From NCBI RefSeq assembly GCF_000231385.2, contig NC_018515.1, positions 576,501 to 640,500 on the forward strand: a stretch of 64,000 nt of DNA. Direction: 5' to 3'. The notes below the pieces were generated by a model that saw only the letters and a program-made list of their open reading frames with translations, ran no database searches and was not told where the DNA came from. Source of the stretch: Desulfosporosinus meridiei DSM 13257 (lineage in GTDB: Bacteria; Bacillota; Desulfitobacteriia; Desulfitobacteriales; Desulfitobacteriaceae). A program made the position numbers and the translations under genes. Positions within the stretch are counted from its first letter, which is position 1; each line of letters starts with the position of its first letter. This document shows positions 1 to 9,715 of the stretch, one piece after another.

Positions 1-1
1 C

Positions 2-253
2 TTTTTAGGAGAAATATTCCAGGGCGAAGCTGGTTCCTTATTCAAACAGGCTCTCACGACCATGGAACCGGCTGAGCGGAGAATTAAGTTCGACCGCATC
101 GCCGATATTTTCATGAACGAGGAATACATTGTCATACCTACCACAGTTACCCCCAATGTGGCGGTATACAATAAGAAAGTTCAGGGCTTCGACTTCTCGG
201 CCAATGCCTGGGAGTTAAGTATTGGCTTGTCTAAGGTGGAAATTGTCGAATAG
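2..253 (+). CDS. ABC transporter substrate-binding protein (SBP_bac_5 type), C-terminal part
   Basis: The reading frame is open from the window edge to a stop at 251-253, so only the last 83 codons are visible. The end of the protein contains an 'IPTTVTPNVAVYNKKVQGF' stretch that fits the C-terminal lobe of peptide/nickel-type periplasmic binding proteins (SBP family 5). Two DppB/DppC-type permeases and two Dpp-type ATPases follow directly, so this is the extracytoplasmic solute receptor of that importer. The substrate (oligopeptide, dipeptide or nickel) cannot be told from this fragment. The N-terminal lipoprotein signal lies outside the window. Confidence 0.8.
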   Translation, partial: FLGEIFQGEAGSLFKQALTTMEPAERRIKFDRIADIFMNEEYIVIPTTVTPNVAVYNKKVQGFDFSANAWELSIGLSKVEIVE

Positions 254-277
254 ATGAGGTATTGAGGTAAGATAAGC

Positions 278-1225
278 GTGTTTAAATATGTTTGTAAGAG
301 AGTAGTCTTTCTGTTCTTTGTGATGTTCGGGGTGTCGTTGCTAACCTTCGGGATGGTGCATCTCACCCCGGGAGATCCGGCGGAAATCCTTTTGCGAATG
401 GAAGGAATTAATGCCACACCGGAGGCAGTGGAAGCCTTACGGGAGAAATTGGGTTTAAACAATCCGCTGCCCGTTCAATACGGCCACTGGATCAGCAAGG
501 TTCTGGGGGGGGATCTGGGAGTTTCTTTTGAAACCGGCCGACCGGTCCTGGAGGAATTGGGGCAGCGGTTACCTGCCACAGTGGAACTGACTGTCGCCGG
601 GACTATGGTGGTACTCCTGGTTTCCTTACCTCTTGGCTTATTGTCGGCGGTTTATAAAAACACCTTGGTAGATCACATAGGCCGCTTTTTTGCTTTGGTG
701 GGCGCCTCAGTGCCTTCCTTCTGGCTAGGGCTGATTTTAATTTATTTTTTGGCAGTGAAATATCAACTGTTGCCGGTCATGGGGAGAGGCAGCCCAGCCC
801 ATCTGGTTTTGCCGGCCTTGACTCTGGGGCTGGGAATGTCCGCTACGTATGCGCGTTTGCTGCGGGCCAGCATGCTGGAAATTTTAGGGCTGGACTTTAT
901 TCAGGCAGCCCGGGCTCGCGGGCTCACAGAAAACGCGGTTTTGTTGGGACACGCCTTTAAAAATGCCCTCCTGCCGCTGGTTACCGCTTTTGGAATGAGT
1001 TTGGGTCATTTGCTGGGCGGAACAGTCATCGTCGAGACAATTTTTGCCTGGCCGGGGATGGGTCACTTTCTGGTGGATTCTATTTTTGGCCGAGATTATG
1101 CTGTTGTGCAGAGCTATGTTCTCTTGATGGCCTTTATTTTCGTCATCCTAAATCTCCTGGTGGATATTTCTTATGCCTTTATTGATCCCCGGATGCGTGT
1201 GGCGAAGAAGGGGGAGGATCAATGA
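278..1225 (+). CDS. ABC importer permease, DppB/OppB/NikB type
   Basis: This 315-residue integral membrane protein is one of two permease subunits of a peptide/nickel-family ABC importer. It has the N-terminal helix followed by 'FGMVHLTPGDPAEILL', the hallmark of the DppB/NikB group, and a later 'QAARARGLTENAVLLGHAFKNALLP' region (EAA loop, about residues 206-232) that contacts the ATPases. Length is typical for the family. The start is GTG at 278, 24 bases after the binding protein stop. The stop overlaps the next gene (ATGA). Substrate is unknown. Confidence 0.9.
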   Translation: MFKYVCKRVVFLFFVMFGVSLLTFGMVHLTPGDPAEILLRMEGINATPEAVEALREKLGLNNPLPVQYGHWISKVLGGDLGVSFETGRPVLEELGQRLPATVELTVAGTMVVLLVSLPLGLLSAVYKNTLVDHIGRFFALVGASVPSFWLGLILIYFLAVKYQLLPVMGRGSPAHLVLPALTLGLGMSATYARLLRASMLEILGLDFIQAARARGLTENAVLLGHAFKNALLPLVTAFGMSLGHLLGGTVIVETIFAWPGMGHFLVDSIFGRDYAVVQSYVLLMAFIFVILNLLVDISYAFIDPRMRVAKKGEDQ

Positions 1226-2070
1226 AACTGAAAAACTTACTGCGTGATCCCCTCGCCTTGCTGGGATTAATCTTAATTGTAGTTATTCTGGCAGTAGCCA
1301 TAATGGCCCCTTGGCTGGCTCCTCACGATCCTCTGCAGTTTAATACAGCCCACAGGCTGGAAGGGCCTTCAGCCAGTTATCCTTTGGGAACGGATCATCT
1401 AGGCAGGTGTATTCTGTCACGGATCTTGTTTGGGGCGGGGAGCTCACTAAGCATAGCCTTTCTGGTCTTAGGCCTGACTTTATCCGTAGGAACGTTGGTT
1501 GGTACTCTGGCAGGGTATGTAGGAGGCAAACTGGATGATCTGATTATCAGTATTATTGATGTTCTGTTGGCCTTCCCGGGTTTGATTCTGGCCTTAGTCA
1601 TTGCCGGGATGCTGGGCCCCAGCATCACCAATGTCATGATTGCCCTAGCTGCTGTCCAGTGGGTTGGTTATGCTCGGATTATCCGGGCCCTGGTAGCTTC
1701 AATGAAAGAAAAAGAGTACGTTCAGGCTGCCCGCGCGGGAGGAGGCACCCATTTATCCCTGGTTCTGCGGCATATTTTGCCGAATGTATTGTCTCCGGTT
1801 ATCGTCTTGGCAACCTTGGATATGGGCTCAACCATTCTGGCTATTTCCGGCATGTCTTATTTAGGGCTGGGTGCTCAGCCGCCTGACCCGGAATGGGGAG
1901 CTATGCTTAATGACGGTCGTCCCTATATGTATACGGCCCCCGCGACCATGATTTTCCCCGGTCTGGCTATTTTAATCACCGTCTTGGCCTTTAACTTATT
2001 GGGAGACGGATTGAGAGATCTTTTTGATCCGCGAGAAGTACAAAAGCAGGAGAAGCAGGTGACTGGATGA
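1222..2070 (+). CDS. ABC importer permease, DppC/OppC/NikC type
   Basis: This 282-residue membrane protein is the second permease of the importer. It shows the DppC-type start, with one helix and then 'LAPHDPLQFNTAHRLEGPS', followed by 'YPLGTDHLGRCILSRILFGA', a strongly conserved family motif. The EAA loop is at about residues 166-190 ('KEKEYVQAARAGGGTHLSLV'). It overlaps the upstream permease by four bases and the downstream ATPase by four bases, which indicates translational coupling in one operon. Confidence 0.9.
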   Translation: MKLKNLLRDPLALLGLILIVVILAVAIMAPWLAPHDPLQFNTAHRLEGPSASYPLGTDHLGRCILSRILFGAGSSLSIAFLVLGLTLSVGTLVGTLAGYVGGKLDDLIISIIDVLLAFPGLILALVIAGMLGPSITNVMIALAAVQWVGYARIIRALVASMKEKEYVQAARAGGGTHLSLVLRHILPNVLSPVIVLATLDMGSTILAISGMSYLGLGAQPPDPEWGAMLNDGRPYMYTAPATMIFPGLAILITVLAFNLLGDGLRDLFDPREVQKQEKQVTG

Positions 2071-3104
2071 AGAGGACAGAGACTATTCTTAAAATAAGTG
2101 ACCTCCAGGTGGCCTTTGAAAGGGGAAAGAGGAGTCTGCCTGTAATTGAAGGGCTGAATCTGGAGTTGTTGCGGGGCAAAGTTTTAGGGCTGGTGGGAGA
2201 GAGCGGCTGCGGCAAGAGCATGACCGCCCTTTCCGTTCTGCGCCTGTTACCCTCGGGAGGGAGAATTACAGGCGGGGAAATCTTGTTAGATAATGAGAAT
2301 CTCTTGGAACTTTCTAAGGGAGAGATGCGCCGAATTCGGGGGAAAAGAATTGGGATGATTTTTCAAGATCCCAATTCGGCCCTTAACCCGGTGCGAAGGG
2401 TTGGCAGCCAGTTTATAGAGACCTTGCAAACCCACTTGAGCCTGGAGCGGCCAAAGGCCAAAATGATGGCGGAAAGTATGTTAAGCACTTTAGGACTGTC
2501 AGGTCCGGAGCGGTTAATGAGATGCTATCCCTTTCAATTAAGCGGAGGGATGCGGCAGCGGGTGATGATCGCTTTAGCTCTGTCTTTACAACCGGATGTT
2601 TTGCTGGCTGACGAGCCCACCACAGCCCTGGATGTCACCGTACAGGCTCAAATTCTGGCCGAAATGAAAAAACTGCAGGATCAGTTCAAAACGGCAATTC
2701 TGCTCGTATCCCATAATCTGGGGGTAATTGCTCAGCTTTGCGATGAGGTAGCCGTCATGTACGGAGGGACTATTGTAGAGACCGGCACAGTGGAAGCGCT
2801 TTTTACCCAGACAGCTCACCCATATACCCAGGGCCTGCTCTACGCAATTCCCCATTTATATAAAAGCAGGGGTCAAACCCTCAGTATCATTAAAGGCCAG
2901 CCTCCTGAAGCCGGCCGGATTCCCCAGGGCTGTCCCTTTGCTCCCCGCTGCGGCGCAGCCCTGGAGATTTGTCGCCGGAGCCGCCCAACCTTGCAGCAGA
3001 CAGGTGATGATCCGGGGCATCAAAGGGCCTGCCATTTCCCCTTGACCTGGACAGCCAAGCAACATACAGCCCAAAGCCTAAGCAGGAAGGTGGTGTCTTC
3101 GTGA
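2067..3104 (+). CDS. ABC importer ATP-binding protein, DppD/OppD type
   Basis: This 345-residue cytoplasmic ATPase powers the importer. Walker A reads 'GESGCGKS' (about residues 48-55), the signature 'LSGGMRQR' and Walker B 'VLLADEP' follow, and the C-terminal oligopeptide/dipeptide transporter domain carries the cysteine-rich 'GCPFAPRCGAALEIC' motif typical of OppD/DppD/NikD. It overlaps both neighbours by four bases. The partner ATPase is encoded next. Confidence 0.92.
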   Translation: MKRTETILKISDLQVAFERGKRSLPVIEGLNLELLRGKVLGLVGESGCGKSMTALSVLRLLPSGGRITGGEILLDNENLLELSKGEMRRIRGKRIGMIFQDPNSALNPVRRVGSQFIETLQTHLSLERPKAKMMAESMLSTLGLSGPERLMRCYPFQLSGGMRQRVMIALALSLQPDVLLADEPTTALDVTVQAQILAEMKKLQDQFKTAILLVSHNLGVIAQLCDEVAVMYGGTIVETGTVEALFTQTAHPYTQGLLYAIPHLYKSRGQTLSIIKGQPPEAGRIPQGCPFAPRCGAALEICRRSRPTLQQTGDDPGHQRACHFPLTWTAKQHTAQSLSRKVVSS

Positions 3105-4078
3105 AGCAAGCCCTGCCTTTGCTGGAGGTCTTAAATTTAGCTAAATATTATGAGGAAGAAGGCGGCGGGTTTAAGCAGAGGCGGAAAAAACTCCGAGCCC
3201 TGGACGGGGTTTCCTTTGACCTGAAGCAGGGGGAAACTCTGGGCTTGGTGGGGGAAAGCGGCTGTGGAAAAAGTACCTTGGGCCGTCTGCTGGTGCGCTT
3301 GGAAAAATCTGATCAGGGGCAGATCCTTTATGAGGGGACAGACGTCACAGCCTGGCAGGGAGAGAAGCTGCGCCAATGGCGGCGGAATGTGCAGATGATT
3401 TTCCAAGATGCCTTCGCCTCTCTTAATCCCCGTTTATCCGTAGAGGAGATTATCCGGGATCCCCTGAGAAATTATGAGGGGCTGGGAGCCAGAGAGATGG
3501 TTGGCAGGGTAGAGGAATTACTGGAAATGGTGGGACTGGAGCCGAGTGCTCGCTTTCGCTATCCCCTTGAATTCAGCGGGGGGCAGCGCCAGAGGATCGC
3601 CATTGCCAGAGCCTTGGCCCTAGGGCCCCGGCTTTTAGTATGTGACGAGTGTGTGGCCAGTCTGGATGTTTCTATTCAGGCCCAGATTCTGCAGCTTATC
3701 CAGTCCTTGAAAGAAAAGTTAGGGCTTTCCCTGCTGTTTATATCCCACGATCTGGCGGTTATTAACTATATCAGTGATAGGGTAGCGGTAATGTATTTGG
3801 GCAAAATTGTGGAGATCCTGGAGTCAGGTACTCTGGTCGAAGAGGCCAGACACCCTTATACTCAGGCTCTGTTTGCTGCTGTTCCTCTCCCCGATCCTGC
3901 CCAAAAGAGTGTTGTGCCGCTCCTACTTCAAGGAGAGCCACCTAATCTGATAAATCCGCCCTCCGGCTGCTCCTTTCACCCCCGTTGCCCCCAGGCTATG
4001 GATAAGTGCCGGCAAGAGGAACCGGCGGTCAGGGAGATATCTCCCAAACACTGGGTTGCTTGTCATGGGGTTTCCTAA
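3101..4078 (+). CDS. ABC importer ATP-binding protein, DppF/OppF type
   Basis: This 325-residue ATPase pairs with the DppD-type subunit. Walker A 'GESGCGKST', Q-loop '[12 protein letters not shown]', signature 'FSGGQRQR', Walker B '[12 protein letters not shown]' and the C-terminal '[15 protein letters not shown]' domain are all present. The catalytic Glu is followed by Cys instead of the usual Pro in 'DEP'. The start is GTG at 3101, overlapping the previous gene. This is the last gene of the importer operon; 150 bases with no convincing gene separate it from the exporters. Confidence 0.9.
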   Translation: MKQALPLLEVLNLAKYYEEEGGGFKQRRKKLRALDGVSFDLKQGETLGLVGESGCGKSTLGRLLVRLEKSDQGQILYEGTDVTAWQGEKLRQWRRNVQMIFQDAFASLNPRLSVEEIIRDPLRNYEGLGAREMVGRVEELLEMVGLEPSARFRYPLEFSGGQRQRIAIARALALGPRLLVCDECVASLDVSIQAQILQLIQSLKEKLGLSLLFISHDLAVINYISDRVAVMYLGKIVEILESGTLVEEARHPYTQALFAAVPLPDPAQKSVVPLLLQGEPPNLINPPSGCSFHPRCPQAMDKCRQEEPAVREISPKHWVACHGVS

Positions 4079-4227
4079 CACTTGTGGCTGAGTACAGGCA
4101 GTAAGAAAAGGAATTACCTTGATGAGAACATTAAGGGGCAGAAAGTTAAATGGAACTGTACCGTCATCAGTAAGGAGAGCCGCCTAAAGGTAAATACCCA
4201 TAATGGTGAGAAGAAAGGTAGGAATGT

Positions 4228-5970
4228 ATGGGAGCCTATGGACGATTGCTGCGTTATGTGGCAGCTATTAGAAGTGAAGTCGCGTTAAAAGTTCTGATCG
4301 GTGTGGCAATCAGCGCAACCTATATCGGACAAGCCCTGGTCATGGCCAAAGCTGTTTCTGTGGTATTCGTCGGAGGAAGTGTCGCCGACATCTCCAGGTA
4401 TCTGGTCATTGCCCTGATGGCCGTTTTTTTGAGGGGATACTTGACCAGGGTGATGGAGAGCTACAGTAAAGTTATGGCGGCCAAGGTAAAAAACAAAATT
4501 CGCCTGACGATTTTTGACAAGATCCTGCGCCTGGGACCCAGCTATCTTAACAATAAGAGAAGCGGACGGGTTCAGTCCCTGGTTTTAGACGGTATTGAAT
4601 CTCTGGAGCCTTTTCTGGTCTATTATGTTCCTCAGATTATCACCATTTCCATAACCGGTCTAGCTATCGGAATTTATCTGACGCTGCTGGATTGGGTGAC
4701 GGGAGCCATCATAATCGTTGCTATGCTGCTGTGTGTGATTGTCCCCTACTTGACCGTACCTCTGGTTAGCCGAAGCATTGTTACTTATTGGAGTTCTTAC
4801 GCTATGCTCAACGCCCAGTATGTGGATGCCATGCAGGGGATGACCACCTTGCAAGCCTTCAAAGCCAGCCGAGTCAAAGGGGTGGAGCTGGCAGACAATG
4901 CCTTGGCCTTTTACCGGCAGGCCATTCGCAATACGACCTTTTCCCTCATCGATTCCGGTCTGATGATGATTCTGACTTCTATAGCAGCTAGTATCACCGT
5001 AGCCATTGCCGCTTTCCGAACGGATATAGGAATTATTCCAATCATAGCGGTCTCCGCTTTCTTGTTTCTTGCCGTGGAATGCGCCCGGCCCATGGCGGAT
5101 CTGAATAATTATTGGCATAACAGTTTTTTGGGCTTATCCGTGGCCAAGGAACTTTTTGAGATTGTCGATAAAAACTTGGAGATTATTGAAAAGGAAGAAC
5201 CCGATCGAACTTCTTTGGATCTAGGGCTTCCTTCTGTACACTTCAGCGAGGTGATCTTTGCCTATCATGGGGGAGGAAAACCTGCCATCAACAATGTGAC
5301 CCTGGACATCAAAGCCGGTGAGACCGTAGCACTCGTCGGAAGATCCGGTTCGGGCAAATCGACCATCGTCAACCTTTTGCTCCGCTTTTATGACCCCTCC
5401 CAAGGGAAAATTCTGATCAACGGTGTGGATATTAAAGACTACTCCATCGAGTATTTGCAAAGCAAAATTGCCGTGGTCTTTCAGGATACCTATCTTTTTC
5501 AGGGTACTATTGCTGAAAATTTACGCATGGCCCGGCCCGACGCCGATGACAACACAGTGATGGCTGCCGCAAAATCTGCCGGGGCCCATGACTTTATCAT
5601 GGCTCTGTCCGATGGGTATCAGACTATCATCGGAGAGCGGGGTGCAACTCTCTCCGGAGGGGAGAAGCAGCGTCTGGCCATTGCCCGTGCTATTCTGAAA
5701 GATGCCCCGCTGCTGATTCTGGATGAAGCTACTTCTAACGTGGATGCCAAAAGCGAAGCCTTGATCCAAAAAACCCTGGAATCCCTCACTCGGAACCGTA
5801 CGACCATCATCATTGCCCACCGGCTCTCCACCATTCAACATGCCGATAAGATTTATGTTCTGGATGAAAGCAATCTGGCAGAAACAGGAACCCACCACGA
5901 ATTACTGCAATTGAAGGGTGTCTATGCTGATTTGGTAGATGCGCAGAGAAGAGGGGATGGCCATGAATAA
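4228..5970 (+). CDS. ABC transporter half-exporter (permease-ATPase fusion), subunit 1
   Basis: This 580-residue protein has an N-terminal six-helix exporter domain (about residues 10-300) and a C-terminal ATPase. Walker A 'GRSGSGKST' is near residue 371, with 'LSGGEKQR' and 'LLILDEAT' downstream and the H-loop in 'IIAHRLSTI'. The layout resembles MsbA/CydCD/YbtPQ-type half-transporters. The next gene encodes a second half-exporter and overlaps it slightly, so the two probably form a heterodimer. In other bacteria such pairs next to FecE-type genes take part in siderophore handling. Decayed FecE-like sequence lies downstream here, but the substrate remains unknown. Confidence 0.88.
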   Translation: MGAYGRLLRYVAAIRSEVALKVLIGVAISATYIGQALVMAKAVSVVFVGGSVADISRYLVIALMAVFLRGYLTRVMESYSKVMAAKVKNKIRLTIFDKILRLGPSYLNNKRSGRVQSLVLDGIESLEPFLVYYVPQIITISITGLAIGIYLTLLDWVTGAIIIVAMLLCVIVPYLTVPLVSRSIVTYWSSYAMLNAQYVDAMQGMTTLQAFKASRVKGVELADNALAFYRQAIRNTTFSLIDSGLMMILTSIAASITVAIAAFRTDIGIIPIIAVSAFLFLAVECARPMADLNNYWHNSFLGLSVAKELFEIVDKNLEIIEKEEPDRTSLDLGLPSVHFSEVIFAYHGGGKPAINNVTLDIKAGETVALVGRSGSGKSTIVNLLLRFYDPSQGKILINGVDIKDYSIEYLQSKIAVVFQDTYLFQGTIAENLRMARPDADDNTVMAAAKSAGAHDFIMALSDGYQTIIGERGATLSGGEKQRLAIARAILKDAPLLILDEATSNVDAKSEALIQKTLESLTRNRTTIIIAHRLSTIQHADKIYVLDESNLAETGTHHELLQLKGVYADLVDAQRRGDGHE

Positions 5971-7720
5971 TTCAATACAGAGTCAAGGGGACCGTGTAAA
6001 AAACACCTTTTTGCTTATAGTCTCTATGAAGCCTTACTCCTTAGAGATGGTCCTCACCATCCTCACCGCCTTTCTTAAACATATTTCCACCATTGGTGCC
6101 GCAGCCCTTGCCTCCTACATGGTGGGCGTGGCCATGATGGGGCAGTTGAAAGCAGAGTTCGGAACACTTTTTGCATATTTATGCCTGTGCATCCTTTTGC
6201 GGGCCCTGATGTTTTACGGAGAAATGTGGTTTGGCCATGATGTGGCCTACCGTGTCTTAAAGGATTTCCGAATTAAACTCTACGCAAAAATCGATAAAAT
6301 ATCACCCTCTTTTCAATTAAATAAACACTCCGGCCAAATTGGCTCAACCCTAATGAGTGATGTGGAGTTACTGGAGTGGTTCCTGGCCCATACCTTTGGC
6401 ACCTTCCTAGTGGCCTCGGGTGTCACAGTGCTGATCCTCTTTTTTCTGGCCCAGATCCACATCATCTTAGCTGTATTGATGCTCCTATTCGCTGTCTTGA
6501 CCAGCTGGACCCCGTTTATACTGCAAAAACGCGCGGATAATCAGGGCTCGGAGGTGCGGGAAAGGTTGGCGGAAGCTAATGCGGTGACGATTGAAGGGGT
6601 TCAGGGTTTGAGAGAACTTTTGTCTCTGAATTATTTGGAACGCTACAAATTAAAAAACAAAGCCTATATGCAAAGGCTCTATGATGCTCAATTACAGTAT
6701 GGCAAGCGCCTAGGTACAGAAAGCATGTTGATGCAGATCTTTATCGGCGTGTTTACCGTCATAGTCATGGGAGTGACCGCCAGCTTTGTGGCCCAGGGGA
6801 CTATAGAATTTACGATTTATCCCATGGTGCTCATCTTGTCTGCCTTGCTGTTCAGCCCCATTATCGAAGTGTGCGGTGCGGCCCGTAATCTAGGTTTGGT
6901 GTTTGCCGCCGCTAATCGTATCCAAAGGGTGCTGAATACTGAACCCGGCGTCCAAGACCATGGTCAAGCCATTGATATTGATAAGCTTCCCTATAATGTC
7001 AGCTTTGAAAACGTCTCCTTCCGTTATCGTGAGGATTTAGAGGAAGTACTGCACAGCGTAAGCTTTGAAGTAGAGCAAGGCGAAACCGTTGTCTTGGTGG
7101 GTCCCTCGGGAGCGGGAAAAACCACCTGTGTCAATTTGTTGCTGCGCTATTGGGATGTGCTTGATGGAGCAATAAAAATCGGCGGTCGAGATATCCGGGA
7201 AATGTCCTTGGATAATCTCCGTGATCTTACTTCCGCAGTTTTGCAGGACGTCTATTTGTTCAATGTCTCGATCCGGGAGAATATCCGGCTGGGGATGCCG
7301 GGCGCCAGTGATGATCAAGTGAAAGAAGCGGCCAAAGCAGCTTATGCCCATGACTTTATCATGGGGCTGCCACAGGGCTATGATACGGTAACCGGCGAGC
7401 GGGGCTTTCAGCTTTCCGGCGGACAGCGGCAGCGCATAGCCATCTCTCGGGCAATTCTGAAGAACTCACCCATCTTGATTCTGGACGAAGCTGTTTCCAG
7501 CTTGGATACGGAAAACGAACAGTATATTCAAAAAGCCCTGAAGGAACAGTCGAAAAACCGGACGACGTTGGTGGTGGCCCACCGCTTGTCCACCATTATG
7601 GCAGCGGACAAACTCGTGGTTATTAATAAAGGCCGGGTAATGCAGGTGGGAACTCATGCGGCTTTAATCAAAGAAGAGGGCTTCTATAAAAATCTTGTGG
7701 CTGCTCAATTTGGGAAATGA
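5963..7720 (+). CDS. ABC transporter half-exporter (permease-ATPase fusion), subunit 2
   Basis: This 585-residue half-exporter has a membrane domain (about residues 15-310) and an ATPase with Walker A 'GPSGAGKTT', signature 'LSGGQRQR' and Walker B 'ILILDEAVSSLD'. Walker B has 'DEAV' where the partner has 'DEAT'. I place the start at ATG 5963, because a GAGGGG ribosome binding site sits eight bases upstream; in-frame ATGs at 5939 and 5957 are alternatives. The start overlaps the end of the partner gene. It is clearly paralogous to the broken gene at 13898-15670, sharing the 'GEMWFGHDVAYRVL'-type motif and 'LMSDVELLEWF'. Confidence 0.88.
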   Translation: MNNSIQSQGDRVKNTFLLIVSMKPYSLEMVLTILTAFLKHISTIGAAALASYMVGVAMMGQLKAEFGTLFAYLCLCILLRALMFYGEMWFGHDVAYRVLKDFRIKLYAKIDKISPSFQLNKHSGQIGSTLMSDVELLEWFLAHTFGTFLVASGVTVLILFFLAQIHIILAVLMLLFAVLTSWTPFILQKRADNQGSEVRERLAEANAVTIEGVQGLRELLSLNYLERYKLKNKAYMQRLYDAQLQYGKRLGTESMLMQIFIGVFTVIVMGVTASFVAQGTIEFTIYPMVLILSALLFSPIIEVCGAARNLGLVFAAANRIQRVLNTEPGVQDHGQAIDIDKLPYNVSFENVSFRYREDLEEVLHSVSFEVEQGETVVLVGPSGAGKTTCVNLLLRYWDVLDGAIKIGGRDIREMSLDNLRDLTSAVLQDVYLFNVSIRENIRLGMPGASDDQVKEAAKAAYAHDFIMGLPQGYDTVTGERGFQLSGGQRQRIAISRAILKNSPILILDEAVSSLDTENEQYIQKALKEQSKNRTTLVVAHRLSTIMAADKLVVINKGRVMQVGTHAALIKEEGFYKNLVAAQFGK

Positions 7721-8090
7721 AGATAATATCCAAAAGCCTATTGACTAAGATTGAAACTATATGATATACCTACTTGTAAGGAAAGCCCTGAAACAAAGGG
7801 CAGGTTTCCTAGCTATAGATTAATTTTGGGATGGACCCAAAAAAGCAGCTGTTTCAAGCGCTTTTTTGGGTTTTTTGTTTTCTTTCCGAGAGATTTCAGA
7901 GCCGTTTTCAGCAGATTTCGTATGTTGAATTTCCTAGGCAGAGTTCGGCATACTTTTTGGCACTTCTCCTTCTACTTTTTGCTACCAATATCGCTATGGG
8001 TGTTGGTGGCACCTTTTTGAAAGCAAGATTCGAAAGGTTAAGGATGGTGAAGTGAATTCTGTGCTGAAAATCCTCAGGCAATTCTTTGTA
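7721..8090 (+). repeat. Long diverged direct repeat, copy A (leader RNA plus deleted FecE remnant)
   Basis: This segment aligns with 10283-10803. Shared parts are a leader with a terminator, the stretch around 'GTATGTTGAATTTCCTAG', the stretch ending 'CTACCAATATCGCTATGGG', and 'GTGAATTCTGTGCTGAAAA'. Copy A lacks about 200 bases of the FecE-like coding sequence still present in copy B, so it looks like a deletion derivative. Neither copy has an intact gene; short open frames here are not believable proteins. Confidence 0.75.
7745..7877 (+). ncRNA. Unclassified structured leader RNA with intrinsic terminator, copy A
   Basis: A possible outer stem (CTATA at about 7757 with TATAG at about 7814) encloses a hairpin AGGAAA/TTTCCT with an inner GCCC/GGGC stem at 7779-7810. 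A strong terminator follows at 7834-7877, with stem ACCCAAAAAAGC/GCTTTTTTGGGT and a T tract. The same architecture recurs at 10317-10440. The copies differ in the terminator stem in a compensated way (ACCC/GGGT against ACCA/TGGT). I do not recognise a known riboswitch class. Confidence 0.55.
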
Positions 8091-8153
8091 AAAAGAAATG
8101 GGTAGCGGGCTGTGATTCGATGGTATGTCCGAAGAAGTGAGGTTGGAAACAAG

Positions 8154-8891
8154 ATGAAAGCAAATACGGTTCTGATCACGGGTGCTTCCAGAGGAATTGG
8201 CAAGGCTACTGCGGAAGCGTTCGCCCAACAAGGATATCAGGTGCTGATCAACTTCAACAAGTCAGAGCAGGAGGCGGTTGCTTTATATGACAGCTTCAAG
8301 AAAAAAGAATGCTCTGTTAAGCTATTTAAGGCAGATGTCTCAAAAAGAAATGAAGTTGAAGCAATGATAAACTTTTGTGTCAATGAATTCGGAAGGATAG
8401 ATGTCCTTGTCAATAATGCCGGTATAAGTCAGGAAAAATTATTCGTTGATATAACAGATGAAGACTGGGATCAAATGATAACGATTGATTTGAAAAGTGT
8501 TTTTCTCTGTTCGCAAGAAGTTTTAAGATATATGATCTCTCAAAAGAAAGGGAAAATTATTAATATCTCTTCCATATGGGGAATGGTTGGAGCTTCTTGT
8601 GAAGTCCATTATTCTACAGCCAAAGCAGGTGTCATTGGGTTAACAAAGGCATTGGCTAAAGAACTGGGGCCTTCGAATATTCAGGTCAATTGTATTGCTC
8701 CGGGTATCATTCAAACAGATATGCTTTCTTCATATAACCAGGAACAGATAAATATGTTTAGCGAAAATACTCCCTTAATGAGATTAGGAAGTCCCTGGGA
8801 TATCGCTATGTGTACTATTTTCTTAGCATCTCATCAAGCGGATTTTATTACCGGTCAAATCATTAGTCCAAACGGTGGTTTTGTTATTTAG
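8154..8891 (+). CDS. Short-chain dehydrogenase/reductase (FabG-like)
   Basis: This 245-residue NAD(P)-dependent oxidoreductase has the cofactor motif 'TGASRGIG' near residues 8-15, 'NNAG' near residue 88, and the catalytic Ser with Tyr-x-x-x-Lys in 'HYSTAKAG'. The length and the C-terminal 'ITGQIISPNGGFVI' fit 3-oxoacyl-ACP reductase-like SDRs. I chose ATG 8154, where the SDR N-terminus begins, over an in-frame start at 8112. It stands alone in an eroded zone, and its lower GC content than the ABC genes suggests acquisition. The substrate cannot be assigned. Confidence 0.88.
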   Translation: MKANTVLITGASRGIGKATAEAFAQQGYQVLINFNKSEQEAVALYDSFKKKECSVKLFKADVSKRNEVEAMINFCVNEFGRIDVLVNNAGISQEKLFVDITDEDWDQMITIDLKSVFLCSQEVLRYMISQKKGKIINISSIWGMVGASCEVHYSTAKAGVIGLTKALAKELGPSNIQVNCIAPGIIQTDMLSSYNQEQINMFSENTPLMRLGSPWDIAMCTIFLASHQADFITGQIISPNGGFVI

Positions 8892-8942
8892 ATTGAGCCT
8901 GTTTTTAAATATGAAGGGTCCTAAATCCGAGGAGGAAAAACA

Positions 8943-9695
8943 GTGATATTAACACGTGATTACATAACCGGTAATCTCAGTGAAGGGGTTATTACAGCTG
9001 ATCTTTCCTCTTGGGAAGAGTATGCTGATTTGGTAACAGGGAGACTATTGAACACAGCTAACTATATCTGGCGGGGCCAGAGATCTCCTGAATGGTTGCT
9101 GGAATCAACTTTGGATAGATTGCTGAAAAAGTACGATAAAATGGATAGCTTAAGGCAGCTTAAAAGCTTCAGGTATGGGATCAAGGGCAGGCGGGAATTG
9201 AATGCGGAAAAAACCCAAGCGGATGATGACTGGTGGGCCTCAGGTCTGCATTACAGCCTTGTCACACCTCTTTTAGAATGGACAACCTCGCCCTTTATCG
9301 CTGCCTATTTTGCTTTTCGTGAGAAGGGTGATGGACAAGATCGAAGGGCTATCTATTCCTTTGCTCAAAGAGCAGTCATTATTAAAAACAAAGAGTTAAA
9401 GATGAAGAATCCTAACGCCAATGAAGATGATTTATGCGTTAAATACCTAAAACCTTTGAGGGAAAATAACTCCAGGTTGGCTAACCGGAGCAGTTTGTTT
9501 ACAAAGTCTCCGATAGGGGTAGACCTTGAGCAGTGGGTAAGGGGAAATTTTGGCGGCAGCAAAGCCAAAATAGTTTTAGTAAAGTTGACGCTGCCTAACA
9601 ATCAAAGAACCAGCATTTTAAAAGCTATTCACAAAATGAACCTGCATGAACTGAAATTTCATACAGATCTCCGAAAGCAAAAGAACACTGATTAA
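8943..9695 (+). CDS. FRG domain-containing protein
   Basis: This 250-residue soluble protein has the FRG-domain signature: 'YIWRGQRSPEWLLESTLDR' near residues 40-58 and, further on, 'LEWTTSPFIAAYFAF' near residues 104-118. The start is GTG at 8943 behind a GGAGGAAAAA ribosome binding site. FRG proteins are common in mobile and accessory DNA; their biochemical role is not firmly known. Position in a zone full of broken genes fits that pattern. It lies 51 bases downstream of the SDR and could be cotranscribed. Confidence 0.8.
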   Translation: MILTRDYITGNLSEGVITADLSSWEEYADLVTGRLLNTANYIWRGQRSPEWLLESTLDRLLKKYDKMDSLRQLKSFRYGIKGRRELNAEKTQADDDWWASGLHYSLVTPLLEWTTSPFIAAYFAFREKGDGQDRRAIYSFAQRAVIIKNKELKMKNPNANEDDLCVKYLKPLRENNSRLANRSSLFTKSPIGVDLEQWVRGNFGGSKAKIVLVKLTLPNNQRTSILKAIHKMNLHELKFHTDLRKQKNTD

Positions 9696-9715
9696 CAAGG
9701 CAATGAAGTATTTGC

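Noticed and set aside
4082-4288. 68-codon open frame between importer and exporter genes
   Set aside because: It overlaps the start of the exporter in another frame, has no convincing ribosome binding site and its composition does not look like a protein.
7751-8055. Short open frames with hydrophobic stretches in repeat copy A
   Set aside because: They cross the leader RNA and terminator and do not stay open in copy B, so they are not genes.
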